Source of the DNA: Phycisphaerales bacterium
GTDB lineage: Bacteria; Planctomycetota; Phycisphaerae; Phycisphaerales; UBA1924
Length of the DNA stretch: 64,000 nt
Direction: 5' to 3'
Assembly: GCA_028279375.1 (NCBI GenBank)
Contig: JANQNW010000017.1
Location: 124,001-188,000 of the forward strand
Part shown: one piece after another, positions 1 through 7,734 of the stretch
Layout of the letters: every line of letters starts with the position of its first letter
How positions within the stretch are numbered: the first letter of the stretch is position 1
Notes under the pieces: model-generated
Seen by the model: only the letters and a program-made list of their open reading frames with translations
Database searches by the model: none
Told to the model about the DNA's origin: nothing
Position numbers and translations under genes: made by a program

Positions 1-193
1 CGCCGGTGGTTCTGTTGACGGTGAAGATTGGTTTGTTGACGGACTGCTGCGGCGTCGCCTGGTTGACGCCGCCGCCGAGCGTGTTGAGGTTGGCGTCGAG
101 TGCGCGTTGCGCGAGCGCGCTGGAGACAGCGAGCACGGAGAGAGCTGCGACGGCGGCTTCGACCCGCCTGTTCCGGTTGCGAAGGAAATACAT
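1..193 (-). CDS. Secreted hypothetical protein (N-terminal part only)
   Basis: The reading frame enters the window from its left edge, so only the first 64 codons are visible. It begins MYFLRNRNRR, followed by a hydrophobic stretch ending in SSALA, which looks like a signal peptide with cleavage after AxA. The mature part starts QRALDANLNT and is rich in Asn, Gly and Gln. The start codon overlaps the stop codon of the upstream FKBP gene (TGATG at 191-195), which suggests translational coupling. I do not recognise the family, and the function is unknown. Confidence 0.6.
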   Translation of the reverse strand, partial: MYFLRNRNRRVEAAVAALSVLAVSSALAQRALDANLNTLGGGVNQATPQQSVNKPIFTVNRTTG

Positions 194-927
194 CACTGAC
201 CCCTGATCTCGTGAAGCTCGACCTCGATGATGATCGACTCGTTGGGTCCTACGTCGGGGGCCTTGCCGAGTTCGCCATACGCCATTTCAGGGGGCACAGC
301 GACGAGCCATCGGTCGCCGGCGCGCATCTGCTGGAGGATGATGCGTCCGCCATCGAGGGCGTCGGCGACTTCCATGACGCGGCGGGTTGATTCGGCGTAT
401 TCGAAGCCGTCGATGAGGCGGGCTTCGTAGGAGACGACGACGGTGTCATTGAGCCTGGCCTTGGGGCCTTCGCCGGCGCGGAGCACGCGGTACTGCACGC
501 CGGAGGGGAGTGTGACGGCGCCGGGGGCGGCGCCGAACTCCTGATGGAACTCGCGGCTGGCGCGGAGGTTCTGCTCGGCGATGACCTTGTAGACGGGGTC
601 TTCTTCGGCGAGTCGCTGGGCTCGTCGTTGTCTGAGATCTTCCTCGAGATCCTGGAGGAGGCCGCGCATGGCGCCGCGCGAGACCTTGGGGTCTCGCATC
701 ATCATTGCGTCCTCGACGCCCGCGATGACGGAGTCGATATCGAGTTCGAGTTCGTCTTCCTCGAGTGTTCCGAGGAAGTACTCGCCGGCGTCGAAACCGA
801 TGGCGTAGGCGAGTTCATCGACCTGCTGTGCGCGGTTGGGCTGCGTCTTCGCCTGTGGGGCGAGGATGGCCGCGGCTGCGACGGCGCAGAGGATGACAAT
901 CGCGGCGCTGACTGAGAGGCGTGGCAT
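193..927 (-). CDS. FKBP-type peptidyl-prolyl cis-trans isomerase, exported
   Basis: A 244-residue protein predicted to catalyse cis-trans isomerisation of prolyl bonds in the periplasm. The N-terminal 25 residues form a signal peptide. An alpha-helical region rich in Asp, Glu and Arg follows, like the dimerisation domain of Mip/FklB proteins (residues ~30-120). The C-terminal ~100 residues are an FKBP fold, recognisable by LPSGVQYRVLRAGEG, GWLVAVPPEMAYGELG-like text (here DRWLVAVPPEMAYGELG) and a closing IIIEVELHEI strand. The ATG at 927 is chosen because AAAGGAG lies just upstream; a longer TTG start at 942 lacks such a site. It follows a hypothetical gene 11 bases upstream and is coupled to the next gene. 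Confidence 0.9.
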   Translation of the reverse strand: MPRLSVSAAIVILCAVAAAAILAPQAKTQPNRAQQVDELAYAIGFDAGEYFLGTLEEDELELDIDSVIAGVEDAMMMRDPKVSRGAMRGLLQDLEEDLRQRRAQRLAEEDPVYKVIAEQNLRASREFHQEFGAAPGAVTLPSGVQYRVLRAGEGPKARLNDTVVVSYEARLIDGFEYAESTRRVMEVADALDGGRIILQQMRAGDRWLVAVPPEMAYGELGKAPDVGPNESIIIEVELHEIRGQ

Positions 928-938
928 GGATGCTCCTT

Positions 939-1562
939 TCAAGCGATGCGCGGGATTGTATCAGCGGCGCGCGGAGTGAATGGCGGCGGGGGCCTTGCGG
1001 ACTGGGCGGTTCCGGCGAGGGCGCAGAGGGTTTGCGCGCGTTTGGCGCGGGGCGTCGGTGTGGGTGAATGAACGGGGGTCTGGGGCGGGATCAACGGCCG
1101 CGGCTTGTCCGGGGAGTGAGCGCCCTGCGCCGGAGTCGGCGCGGGCGGCGGTGATGCGGGATCGGGTTTCGGGGTTGGGGTCTTCGGTCGGCGCGGCGTC
1201 GGTCGCGATCGCGGCGCGCGGGTTCGCGCCCGGAGCTGGCGGCGGGTTTCCGAGCGCAGGATGGCGTCGGCCGCTTTGCGGGAGGTTTCCTCTTCGAGGG
1301 AGCATTCGGCGAGATCAGAGAGGCGGGAGAGGGCGGTGAGCTGGGCGCCGATCCGGCAGGCGCGGAGCTTGACGCATGCGAGGCGCTCGAGTTCGCGGAG
1401 TTTGCGCCGGATGCGCGGCTGGCGCAGGATCTCGATGAGCTGATCGAGGTTCAGGCCGCGTGCGCGGGCGAGGGGGACGAGGTTGGGGCCCTGCTTGAAG
1501 AAGTCTGCGATGAGGTCGTCTTCGGCTTCGGGCGAAAGGGTTGGGAGGTCGAACTCGGGCAT
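939..1562 (-). CDS. Hypothetical protein with helical N-terminus and Pro-rich basic tail
   Basis: A 207-residue protein in two parts. Residues 1-105 are predicted helical and contain a possible helix-turn-helix-like segment (LVPLARARGLNLDQLIEIL), with many Arg and Leu. Residues ~110-207 are low complexity, dominated by Pro, Thr, Arg and Ala, and probably disordered. It is the first gene of a short minus-strand run with the FKBP gene, 11 bases apart. A DNA-binding role is possible from the helical part but is not shown. The tail could also be an artefact of an over-long frame in GC-rich DNA. Confidence 0.5.
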   Translation of the reverse strand: MPEFDLPTLSPEAEDDLIADFFKQGPNLVPLARARGLNLDQLIEILRQPRIRRKLRELERLACVKLRACRIGAQLTALSRLSDLAECSLEEETSRKAADAILRSETRRQLRARTRAPRSRPTPRRPKTPTPKPDPASPPPAPTPAQGAHSPDKPRPLIPPQTPVHSPTPTPRAKRAQTLCALAGTAQSARPPPPFTPRAADTIPRIA

Positions 1563-1682
1563 GACGAGTCGACTTTAGATTCGACGGGGGCGGCTACAAG
1601 AGGAATTGCGCGCAGTGCGCTGAGTTGTGACATCGCGGAGCGCGATGCGCGCGTATGTTCGCGAATTGGGCGATCGGGGGCG

Positions 1683-2471
1683 CTAGTCCAGGCGGATTCC
1701 GAAGAAGCGCTCGGTGTTGTCGTTGATGGCGTTGTGGAAGTCGTCCCAGTCTTCGCCTCTTAGCTCAGCAAGGAAGCGCGCGGTGTCGATGGCGTATTGC
1801 GGTTCGTTGGGGCGGATCTTGCGGTGGGGTTCTGGTGTGAGGAAGGGGGCGTCGGTTTCGACCATGATTCGGTCGAGGGGCGCGAGCTTGGCGGCTTCCT
1901 GGATGGCCTTCGAGTTGTTGAAGGTGACGGCGCCGGTGAAGCTGACTTGGGCGCCGAAGTCGAGGAGGAGCTTCATGTCTTCGGTGTCGCCGGTGAAGCA
2001 GTGGAAGACGTAGTTAGCCGGGATGAAGGGCGCGGCGCGCAGGACGGGGACGAGATCCTGAAAGGCGTCGCGGCAGTGGAGGATGATGGGCTTGTTGGTG
2101 TCGTCCGCCATCCAGCAGGAGTAGATGAACTCGAGTTCCTCTTCGAGGACGGCGCGCTGGATTTCCTTGGGCGGCTTGTCGTAGTGGTTGTCGAGGCCGA
2201 GTTCGCCCCAGGCGACGCAGCGGTCGGAGCGGGCGACCTTGCGGAGGTTTTCCCAGTGGTGGGGGGCGCGGTCGGAGTAGAGGGGATGGACGCCGGCGGA
2301 GCACCAGACGTTGTCGTAGTCCTCGGCGATGGCGAGGGCGTGGAGGGCGTCTTCGGTGGTGGTGGAGATGGTGATGGCGCCGAGGACGCCTGCGGCTTTG
2401 GCGTCTGCGAGGGTCTGGTCGATACGACCTTCGTAGTCGGGGAAGGTGAGATGGCAGTGTGTGTCGATCAT
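1683..2471 (-). CDS. tatD: TatD family metal-dependent hydrolase (DNase)
   Basis: A 262-residue TIM-barrel metallohydrolase of the TatD type, a family with 3'-5' exonuclease/DNase activity. Metal ligands are visible: the N-terminal MIDTHCHL motif (His5, His7), GELGLD (Glu), LHCRD (His), FHCFTG (His) and ETDAPFL (Asp), in the expected order and spacing. The length matches the family. The start is the Met of MIDTHCHL, because these proteins normally begin right at the HxH motif; the longer open frame upstream is Arg/His-rich noise. It stands alone on the minus strand, divergent from the small membrane protein at 2595. Confidence 0.93.
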   Translation of the reverse strand: MIDTHCHLTFPDYEGRIDQTLADAKAAGVLGAITISTTTEDALHALAIAEDYDNVWCSAGVHPLYSDRAPHHWENLRKVARSDRCVAWGELGLDNHYDKPPKEIQRAVLEEELEFIYSCWMADDTNKPIILHCRDAFQDLVPVLRAAPFIPANYVFHCFTGDTEDMKLLLDFGAQVSFTGAVTFNNSKAIQEAAKLAPLDRIMVETDAPFLTPEPHRKIRPNEPQYAIDTARFLAELRGEDWDDFHNAINDNTERFFGIRLD

Positions 2472-2594
2472 GGGTTGATCGCAGCGTAGCGGAATGGGCC
2501 GCCTGAAGGCTGAATCGAAGGGCCGCGACACACGGAATAGACTTTGGGCCGAGGCGTCCAGCTGGGGGCGCCGGAATCGGGAAGGGGATTCATC

Positions 2595-3032
2595 GTGAAC
2601 TCGATACTTCGGAATGTGATTGCCGTGGTCGTTGGTGTGGTCATCGGCAGCATCGTGAACATGGCGATCGTGACGGCCGGGCCTCTTGTGATTCCGCTGC
2701 CGGAGGGGGCGGATGTTTCGACGATGGAGAAGATGAAGGAGAGCATGCCGCTGTTTCAGCCGGTGAACTTCATTCCGCCGTTCCTGGCGCATGCGCTTGG
2801 CACGCTGGTCGGCGCGTTTTTGTGCGCGAAGATCGCGGGTTGTCACAAGATGCATCTTGCGCTGGGCATCGGGGTATTCTTTGTGTTGGGCGGGATCATG
2901 GCGGCGTACATGTTGAAGGGCCCGATGTGGTTCAACGTGACGGACATCGCGCTGGCGTACATTCCGATGGCGTATCTCGGGGCGAAGCTGGCGGGCGGGA
3001 AGAAGACGGCGGCGGCGCCGGTTGCGGAGTAG
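2595..3032 (+). CDS. Small four-helix membrane protein
   Basis: A 145-residue integral membrane protein with about four hydrophobic segments: IAVVVGVVIGSIVNMAIV near residues 7-24, a second around PPFLAHALGTLVGAFL, a third LGIGVFFVLGGIMAAYM and a fourth near IALAYIPMAYLGAKLAG. The loop between the first two carries acidic residues and several Met. The GTG at 2595 is preferred because GGAAGGGGA sits a few bases upstream. It precedes the exported transglutaminase gene by 13 bases, so the two are probably co-transcribed. Function unknown. Confidence 0.75.
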   Translation: MNSILRNVIAVVVGVVIGSIVNMAIVTAGPLVIPLPEGADVSTMEKMKESMPLFQPVNFIPPFLAHALGTLVGAFLCAKIAGCHKMHLALGIGVFFVLGGIMAAYMLKGPMWFNVTDIALAYIPMAYLGAKLAGGKKTAAAPVAE

Positions 3033-3045
3033 AGGAGTCTCTTTG

Positions 3046-4575
3046 ATGGATCTGCGAGTGACGCTTCGAACCGGTTCGCTGCATTCGGTTCGCTGGTTTG
3101 GTCTTGCGCTCTGTGCGCTCATTGCGATTCCTGCGCTGAGCAGTTCGGCTGTCGCCGACACGCAGCTGGATGAGCGTTGGCATGTGGTCGAGATCTTCGG
3201 GCAGAAGTCGGGCTGGATGCGGACGACCGAATGGAAGACTGACGCGGGCGACTATCGCACCGAGATGGAGATGCTCTTCAAGCTCTCGCGCGGCGGGTTC
3301 GAGGTCGAGGTCGGGTTGAACTCGGAGTCGATCGAGTCTGCGGAGGGCGAGCTGCTGCGCATGGAGCAGACGCAGACGATGGGGACGATGCCGATCACGG
3401 TGACGTATGAGTTCAGCGGCGACGAGGTGCTGGTGCGCACGTCGCAGATGGGATCGACGACGGAGTCGGTGCAGCCGATGCCGGGGGGCGAGTGGTACAC
3501 GCCGCGTGCGGCGGCGGCGCGGATCGAGCGGCATCTTGCAGACGGCGACACGCAGTTCGAGCTTTCAACGCTGGAGCCGATGATCGGATTGACGCCTGTG
3601 AAGATTCGGTACGAGGTGATCGGCGAGGAGACTGTCGAGGCGCTGGGGAAGATCGTGCCGGCGATCAAGTGGCGCACGGAAGCGGACTTCATGCCGGGGA
3701 CGGAGAGTTACGAGTACGTGTCGCTCGAGGGCGAGGCGATTCGGACGGAGGTCAACCTGGGCGGGATCACGGCGGTGGTCTTGCTGAGCGAGAAGGAGGT
3801 TGCGCTTTCGGAGATGCAGCCGGCGGAGATCATGGCGAGCACGCTGGTGAAGCCGGATCGTCCGATCAGGAATCCGCGTGGTGTTCGGAAGGCGGAGTAT
3901 TTGTTGTCGATAGCGCAGGGGAAGATGCCGCGGATCATCGAGACGGGTTCACAGATCGTGCAGCAGCGCGGGAAGCTGCAGGCGAAGGTGCTGGTTGACA
4001 TTGATCTGCATGCGCCGGCGCCGAGGGATGAAGTCAATGATCCGGCGTTTCGCGAGGCTTCGTGGATGATCAACTCGGATGATCCGGAGATTCAGTCGCT
4101 CACTGCGAAGGCGACGGCGAATGCGGGGCCGGACGCCGCGGATCGCGCGGAGGCGATGCGGCGGTTCGTTTCGCGCTATGTGAATACGAAGGGGCTGGGG
4201 GTTGGATATGCGACGGCGAGTGAGGTCTGCCGCACGCGGGCAGGGGACTGCACGGAGCATGGCGTGCTGCTTGCGGCGATGCTTCGGGCGGATGGGATTC
4301 CATCGCGCGTGGTGAGCGGGTTGATCTACGTGGATTCGTTCCTGGGTTCGGATGATGTGTTTGGTTATCACATGTGGACGCAGGCTCTGCTCGAGGTGAA
4401 TGGCAGGTCGACGTGGGTTGACCTGGACGCGACGCTCGGGGATTCGACGCCTTATGACGCGGCGCATATTGCGATTTCGACGTCGCGGATGGCGGAGGGG
4501 GACTCGGTGAACTCGATGGTGTCGCTGGCGCCATTGATGGGTCAGCTCGAGGTTCACGTGGCGAGCACGCAGTAA
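3046..4575 (+). CDS. Exported transglutaminase-like cysteine protein
   Basis: A 509-residue protein with an N-terminal signal sequence (hydrophobic core around FGLALCALIAIPALSSSAVA). Its C-terminal third is a transglutaminase-like core: Cys402 in RAGDCTEHG, His442 in GYHMW and Asp461 in VDLDATLG form the expected catalytic triad. Residues ~30-330 are beta-rich and acidic with no domain I recognise. Members of this superfamily act as proteases, peptidoglycan or protein-modifying enzymes, so the substrate cannot be named. The ATG at 3046 follows AGAGGAG by eight bases. It is probably an operon with the membrane protein upstream. Confidence 0.85.
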   Translation: MDLRVTLRTGSLHSVRWFGLALCALIAIPALSSSAVADTQLDERWHVVEIFGQKSGWMRTTEWKTDAGDYRTEMEMLFKLSRGGFEVEVGLNSESIESAEGELLRMEQTQTMGTMPITVTYEFSGDEVLVRTSQMGSTTESVQPMPGGEWYTPRAAAARIERHLADGDTQFELSTLEPMIGLTPVKIRYEVIGEETVEALGKIVPAIKWRTEADFMPGTESYEYVSLEGEAIRTEVNLGGITAVVLLSEKEVALSEMQPAEIMASTLVKPDRPIRNPRGVRKAEYLLSIAQGKMPRIIETGSQIVQQRGKLQAKVLVDIDLHAPAPRDEVNDPAFREASWMINSDDPEIQSLTAKATANAGPDAADRAEAMRRFVSRYVNTKGLGVGYATASEVCRTRAGDCTEHGVLLAAMLRADGIPSRVVSGLIYVDSFLGSDDVFGYHMWTQALLEVNGRSTWVDLDATLGDSTPYDAAHIAISTSRMAEGDSVNSMVSLAPLMGQLEVHVASTQ

Positions 4576-4636
4576 TACGGGACATGACAGGGCGTCAGGC
4601 GCGCGGCATGATGGGAGGCTCGAAGGAGGCCTCCTC

Positions 4637-5032
4637 ATGTTCTTCAAGTCCAAAGATGGTGGTCCGACGCTTTCGCCGGAGACGTTGAAGCGGGTCCGGG
4701 GGATCTCGGATCTGGTGTTCGTTTCGATGCGCAATACGGTCGTGGCGCTGGAGCGCGGGTCGGGCGAGGTGGTGTGGTGGTGGAAGTCGCCGAAGGGGAA
4801 GAGCTACGCGACGATCCTGGTGGAGGGTGACTGCGTCTTTGCGGGTGTGTATGGGTATGTGTATTGCCTTGACGCGTTCACGGGTGAGTTGCGCTGGAGC
4901 AACATGATGGACGGATTCGGGCGCGGGGTGACGAGCCTGGCGACGATCGGGGGGAACAGCAGTTCGGCGCGGCATGCGGCGGAAGGTGAGGCCGCGGCTG
5001 CGGCGACGTCGACGACGAGCACGCTGGGGTGA
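4637..5032 (+). CDS. Short PQQ-like beta-propeller repeat protein
   Basis: A 131-residue protein with two recognisable PQQ-type propeller blades: LVFVSMRNTVVALERGSGEV followed by WWW, and FAGVYGYVYCLDAFTGELRW. Each has the blade signature of a hydrophobic strand, 'ALD/ER-x-G-x-G' and Trp. Two blades are far short of a closed six- to eight-blade propeller, so it must oligomerise or be a truncated relative of BamB-like proteins. No signal peptide is seen. The C-terminus is Ala/Glu/Thr-rich. The ribosome site AAGGAGG is followed directly by complementary CCTCC (see findings). Confidence 0.75.
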   Translation: MFFKSKDGGPTLSPETLKRVRGISDLVFVSMRNTVVALERGSGEVVWWWKSPKGKSYATILVEGDCVFAGVYGYVYCLDAFTGELRWSNMMDGFGRGVTSLATIGGNSSSARHAAEGEAAAAATSTTSTLG

Positions 5033-5068
5033 CGCGCCCGGGACAGCGCTCGTAGAATCTGTGCAGCC

Positions 5069-5263
5069 ATGTTTCGGAAGATCTGGGAATGGTTCTGCCT
5101 GTCGATGGGCGTGTCTGCGTATGAGGAGCAGTCGGATCGCTCCCAGCGGATTCGCGCGATGCAGGAGCGCGCGCGGCAGGAGCGCGTGATTCGCGAGCAT
5201 CAGGGCGAGCATTCGGATGAAGATGAGGATGCGGCGGAGGCGCCGAGCGCAGATGGGGATTAG
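5069..5263 (+). CDS. Small charged hypothetical protein
   Basis: A 64-residue protein. The N-terminus is Trp/Phe-rich (MFRKIWEWFCLSMGV), the middle has many Arg, Glu and Gln and is probably helical, and the C-terminus is strongly acidic (EDEDAAEAPSADGD). It follows the PQQ-repeat gene on the same strand, and its stop overlaps by three bases the stop of the convergent HD-GYP gene. No clear ribosome site precedes the ATG. Length, context and uniform composition favour a real gene, but no family is recognised. Confidence 0.45.
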   Translation: MFRKIWEWFCLSMGVSAYEEQSDRSQRIRAMQERARQERVIREHQGEHSDEDEDAAEAPSADGD

Positions 5264-5931
5264 CCCAGGCGCTTGGACTGTTTTTCGATGCCGTCGGTGG
5301 GGAGCTCGGGGCTGAAGTCCGGGAGCTGTTGCTTGTCGTTGAAGTAGTCGAGGATCCAGTCGAGCTTGCCGGTCCTGAAGAGGTTGGCGAAGGCCTCGGC
5401 GGCTTCGGGGCAGTAGCGCTCGCCGGAGCAGCGCTGGATTTCCTCGATGGCTTTGTGCGCGGCTTCGATGCCGACTTCCTGTCGGTAGGGGCGGACGCTG
5501 GTGAGGGCGTCGAAGGTGTCGATGACGCCGAAGTAGCGCGCGCCTTCGGGGATGTCTTCGGCGCAGAGGCCATCGGGGTAGCCCAGGCCGTCCCAGCGCT
5601 CGTGATGGAATCGGACGAGGTTGAGCATGATCTCGTCGTCTTCACCCATGCGCAGGAGTCGTTCGTGACCGATCGCGGTGTGGGTCTTGATGACGGCGAA
5701 CTCCTCGTCTGTGAGTCTGCCGGGCTTCTGGAGGATTTCGGGTGGGATGTCGATCTTGCCGAGATCGTGGAGCGCAGCGGCGGGGGTGATGCGCGCGATG
5801 GTTTCGCGATCGACACCGAACTCCTCACAGAGCGTGCGCGCGTAGAGCACGACGCGCCACGTGTGGGCGGCGGTTGAGAGGTCCTTGATTTCGATGGCCT
5901 TGACGAGGGCCTGGACGAGATCGGGGGCCAT
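5260..5931 (-). CDS. HD-GYP domain protein, putative cyclic-di-GMP phosphodiesterase
   Basis: A 223-residue protein that is almost entirely an HD-GYP domain. It shows His55-Asp56 in ALHDLGKIDIP, His89 in IGHERLL, and the paired His109-His110 in FHHERWDGLGYPDGL, which contains the GYP motif. These are the metal ligands and signature used to hydrolyse cyclic-di-GMP in this family. There is no receiver, PAS or membrane domain, so any sensing must come from a partner protein. A second, different HD-GYP protein lies at 45562-46785. Activity on cyclic-di-GMP is inferred from the motifs. Confidence 0.92.
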   Translation of the reverse strand: MAPDLVQALVKAIEIKDLSTAAHTWRVVLYARTLCEEFGVDRETIARITPAAALHDLGKIDIPPEILQKPGRLTDEEFAVIKTHTAIGHERLLRMGEDDEIMLNLVRFHHERWDGLGYPDGLCAEDIPEGARYFGVIDTFDALTSVRPYRQEVGIEAAHKAIEEIQRCSGERYCPEAAEAFANLFRTGKLDWILDYFNDKQQLPDFSPELPTDGIEKQSKRLG

Positions 5932-6043
5932 GCGGCGGTCGCTCCTTGGGACAGGGAAGCGTATCCGGCGCAGGCTGGATCACAAGTGGGGCCTGGTTAA
6001 TTGGTGGGGATGCGCGTGCGGCGCTTCCGTTTGTGCGGCTTCT

Positions 6044-6331
6044 CTATCGCTTCTTTCGGATCCAGGCGCAGACGCAGGCGTGGATGAAGAAGAGAAGCGA
6101 GAAGAGGAGGAGGGTTTGCCCTGCGCGGCGCGGGCCGCCTTCGTGCCAGTGCTCGAGGACATTGATGACGTCCTGCCAGATGGGTTCGACGCCTTCGGGG
6201 ACGGTGGGCGCGCTGGTGGCGGGGTTGGCGGCGAGGATGAAGAGGCCGACGAGGAGGCAGATGAGTGAGACGGCGATCCAGACGCGCGGGCGCGGCATGT
6301 GGATCTGGGGTTGGCGTCGGGCGGCTTCCAT
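6044..6331 (-). CDS. Small two-helix membrane protein
   Basis: A 95-residue protein with two hydrophobic helices, one near residues 17-36 (VWIAVSLICLLVGLFILAAN) and one near the C-terminus (TLLLFSLLFFIHACVCAW), ending in a basic IRKKR. The loop between them contains the short amphipathic sequence EPIWQDVINVLEHWHEGG. No ribosome site is obvious for the first ATG; an alternative start at 6298 would remove 11 residues without affecting the helices. It follows the isochorismatase-like gene on the same strand, beyond a terminator hairpin. Function unknown. Confidence 0.6.
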   Translation of the reverse strand: MEAARRQPQIHMPRPRVWIAVSLICLLVGLFILAANPATSAPTVPEGVEPIWQDVINVLEHWHEGGPRRAGQTLLLFSLLFFIHACVCAWIRKKR

Positions 6332-6366
6332 TTGAGGAATATCGGCGGGATGGGCGCATGAGATAA

Positions 6367-6393
6367 GGCGGGTCGCATGCGTTGCGGCCCGCC
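6367..6393 (-). terminator. Terminator hairpin after the isochorismatase-like gene
   Basis: An 11-base-pair stem with one G-T wobble and a 5-base loop, arms at 6367-6377 and 6383-6393. It lies 33 bases past the stop of the minus-strand gene at 6426-7166. The stem is strong (GGCGGG paired with CCCGCC), but only a weak T stretch (TTATCTC) follows on the minus strand. Confidence 0.6.
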
Positions 6394-6425
6394 CTTGGGG
6401 GTTTGATGGAGGATTCGAGGCCGGA

Positions 6426-7166
6426 TCAGACTGTGGCGCCGGCGGCGGCTTCGATTTCCTTCACGGCGCGGGCGGTGGTCCAGACTTCGCTTGAGAGCAT
6501 GGTGTAGTTGATGAGCGCGGCGAGCATGCCGTCGAGTCCGGGGACCTTGGCGGCGGCGGTGGCGTCGGCGACGACGCAGACTTCGAAGCCGCGTTCGAGG
6601 AGTTCGCGGAGGTGTGATTCAACACAGAGGTTGGCTGACATGCCTGCGAGGAGGACCTTTTCAATCTTCTGCTTCTGGAGCTGGAGGATGAGGTCGTTGT
6701 TCTCGGGGCCGTAGACCTTGTGTGGGTTGCAGACGATGGTCTTCTTGTTGTTGATGTAGGGCTTGAAGTTGTCGAGCCAGTCGGCGCCGCTGCCTTCGAA
6801 GCCGTCGAGATTGAGGGCGCCTTTACGGTCGAACATGTGAATGTCGTGCATCAGCTTTTCGAGTGTGCCCTCGAACTTCCAGCCGTGGTCGGTGGGGTAG
6901 TAGTAGTGGGGGCTGATGACGAGCTGCATGCCGGTCTCGATGGCCTTGGCCATGAGCGCTTCGAGATTGGCGACGGTGTTGTTTTCGGTGGCGCTTTCGC
7001 CGCACGCGCCCCATGCGACGCCGTCGGGATGGAGGAAGTCGTTCTGCGGATCGGTGATGACGACGGCGGTGCGCTCGAAGTCGATGTCGAATCCGGGGAC
7101 GGGGAGCGCGGGCGTTCCGAGGTCTTCGAGCCATTGCTCGACGCGGTTCTTGGAGGTTCCGGCCAT
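6426..7166 (-). CDS. Isochorismatase-family cysteine hydrolase
   Basis: A 246-residue hydrolase of the isochorismatase superfamily, which includes amidases such as nicotinamidase, N-carbamoylsarcosine amidase and ureidoacrylate hydrolases. The triad is visible: Asp39 in VITDPQNDFLHPDG, Lys150 in CNPHKVYG and Cys181 in AGMSANLCVESHLREL. The ATG at 7166 is chosen over a longer upstream start because GAAAGGCGAGAG precedes it and the domain begins soon after. The substrate cannot be decided from sequence. No pathway partner is adjacent, and a terminator hairpin follows. Confidence 0.9.
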   Translation of the reverse strand: MAGTSKNRVEQWLEDLGTPALPVPGFDIDFERTAVVITDPQNDFLHPDGVAWGACGESATENNTVANLEALMAKAIETGMQLVISPHYYYPTDHGWKFEGTLEKLMHDIHMFDRKGALNLDGFEGSGADWLDNFKPYINNKKTIVCNPHKVYGPENNDLILQLQKQKIEKVLLAGMSANLCVESHLRELLERGFEVCVVADATAAAKVPGLDGMLAALINYTMLSSEVWTTARAVKEIEAAAGATV

Positions 7167-7299
7167 TGGTCTCTCGCCTTTCGTAGCGTGCGGTCCTGTT
7201 GATCGGTCCGTCGACGGGCGATGGGTTCCTTCCCCGATCGCGCGCATTGTAGGCGTGCGTCGTGCGCGGAATTGCGGACGAAGGCGTCTGCAGGCAGTG

Positions 7300-7725
7300 T
7301 CAGGGCAGGGGCTGGAGGTCGGGCTCGACGAAGGAGTTGAAGGCTGCGTCTGAGCGAAGGAGGTCCTTCGTGTAGTGGCGGAGATGGAGCCTGGGGTCGT
7401 GGAGCTCTTCGTGTGCGCGGCAGAAGTTGCGCGCGTCTTCGAGTGGGGTTGGTTGGGCGTCGAGGGCGGCGCGGATGAGTTTGAGCCAGCAGAGTGTGAC
7501 TGTTTCGTGGTAGCCGGTGCGGGGGTCGTGGCCTTCTGCGCGGGCGCGATCGAGGAGGCCGAGGAGGCCTGCGCGCATGATGGGGAGCGCGTCTTCGGGG
7601 GTCATCTCGTTGACAAGAAGTGCGCCGGCACGGATGTGGCCGAGGTGGTCCCATTCTTCTGCGCAGAAGCCGGCGGTCTTGAAGCCTTCGAGGAAGGCGT
7701 CGTCGTCGAGTTCTTCGAGGAGCAT
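7300..7725 (-). CDS. Conserved hypothetical protein with paired His motifs
   Basis: A 141-residue protein without signal or membrane segments. Conserved-looking features are EEWDHLGHIRAGALLV near residues 23-38 and GYHETVTLCWL near 71-81, a pattern of spaced His and Glu that could bind metal in a helical fold, followed by the helical CRAHEELHDPRLHLRHYTKDLL. It starts nine bases after the stop of the phosphatase gene and is the last gene of a PPK2-phosphatase-hypothetical run. I recall similar WxHxxH...YHETxT proteins only as uncharacterised. Confidence 0.7.
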   Translation of the reverse strand: MLLEELDDDAFLEGFKTAGFCAEEWDHLGHIRAGALLVNEMTPEDALPIMRAGLLGLLDRARAEGHDPRTGYHETVTLCWLKLIRAALDAQPTPLEDARNFCRAHEELHDPRLHLRHYTKDLLRSDAAFNSFVEPDLQPLP

Positions 7726-7734
7726 GGGGGAAGG

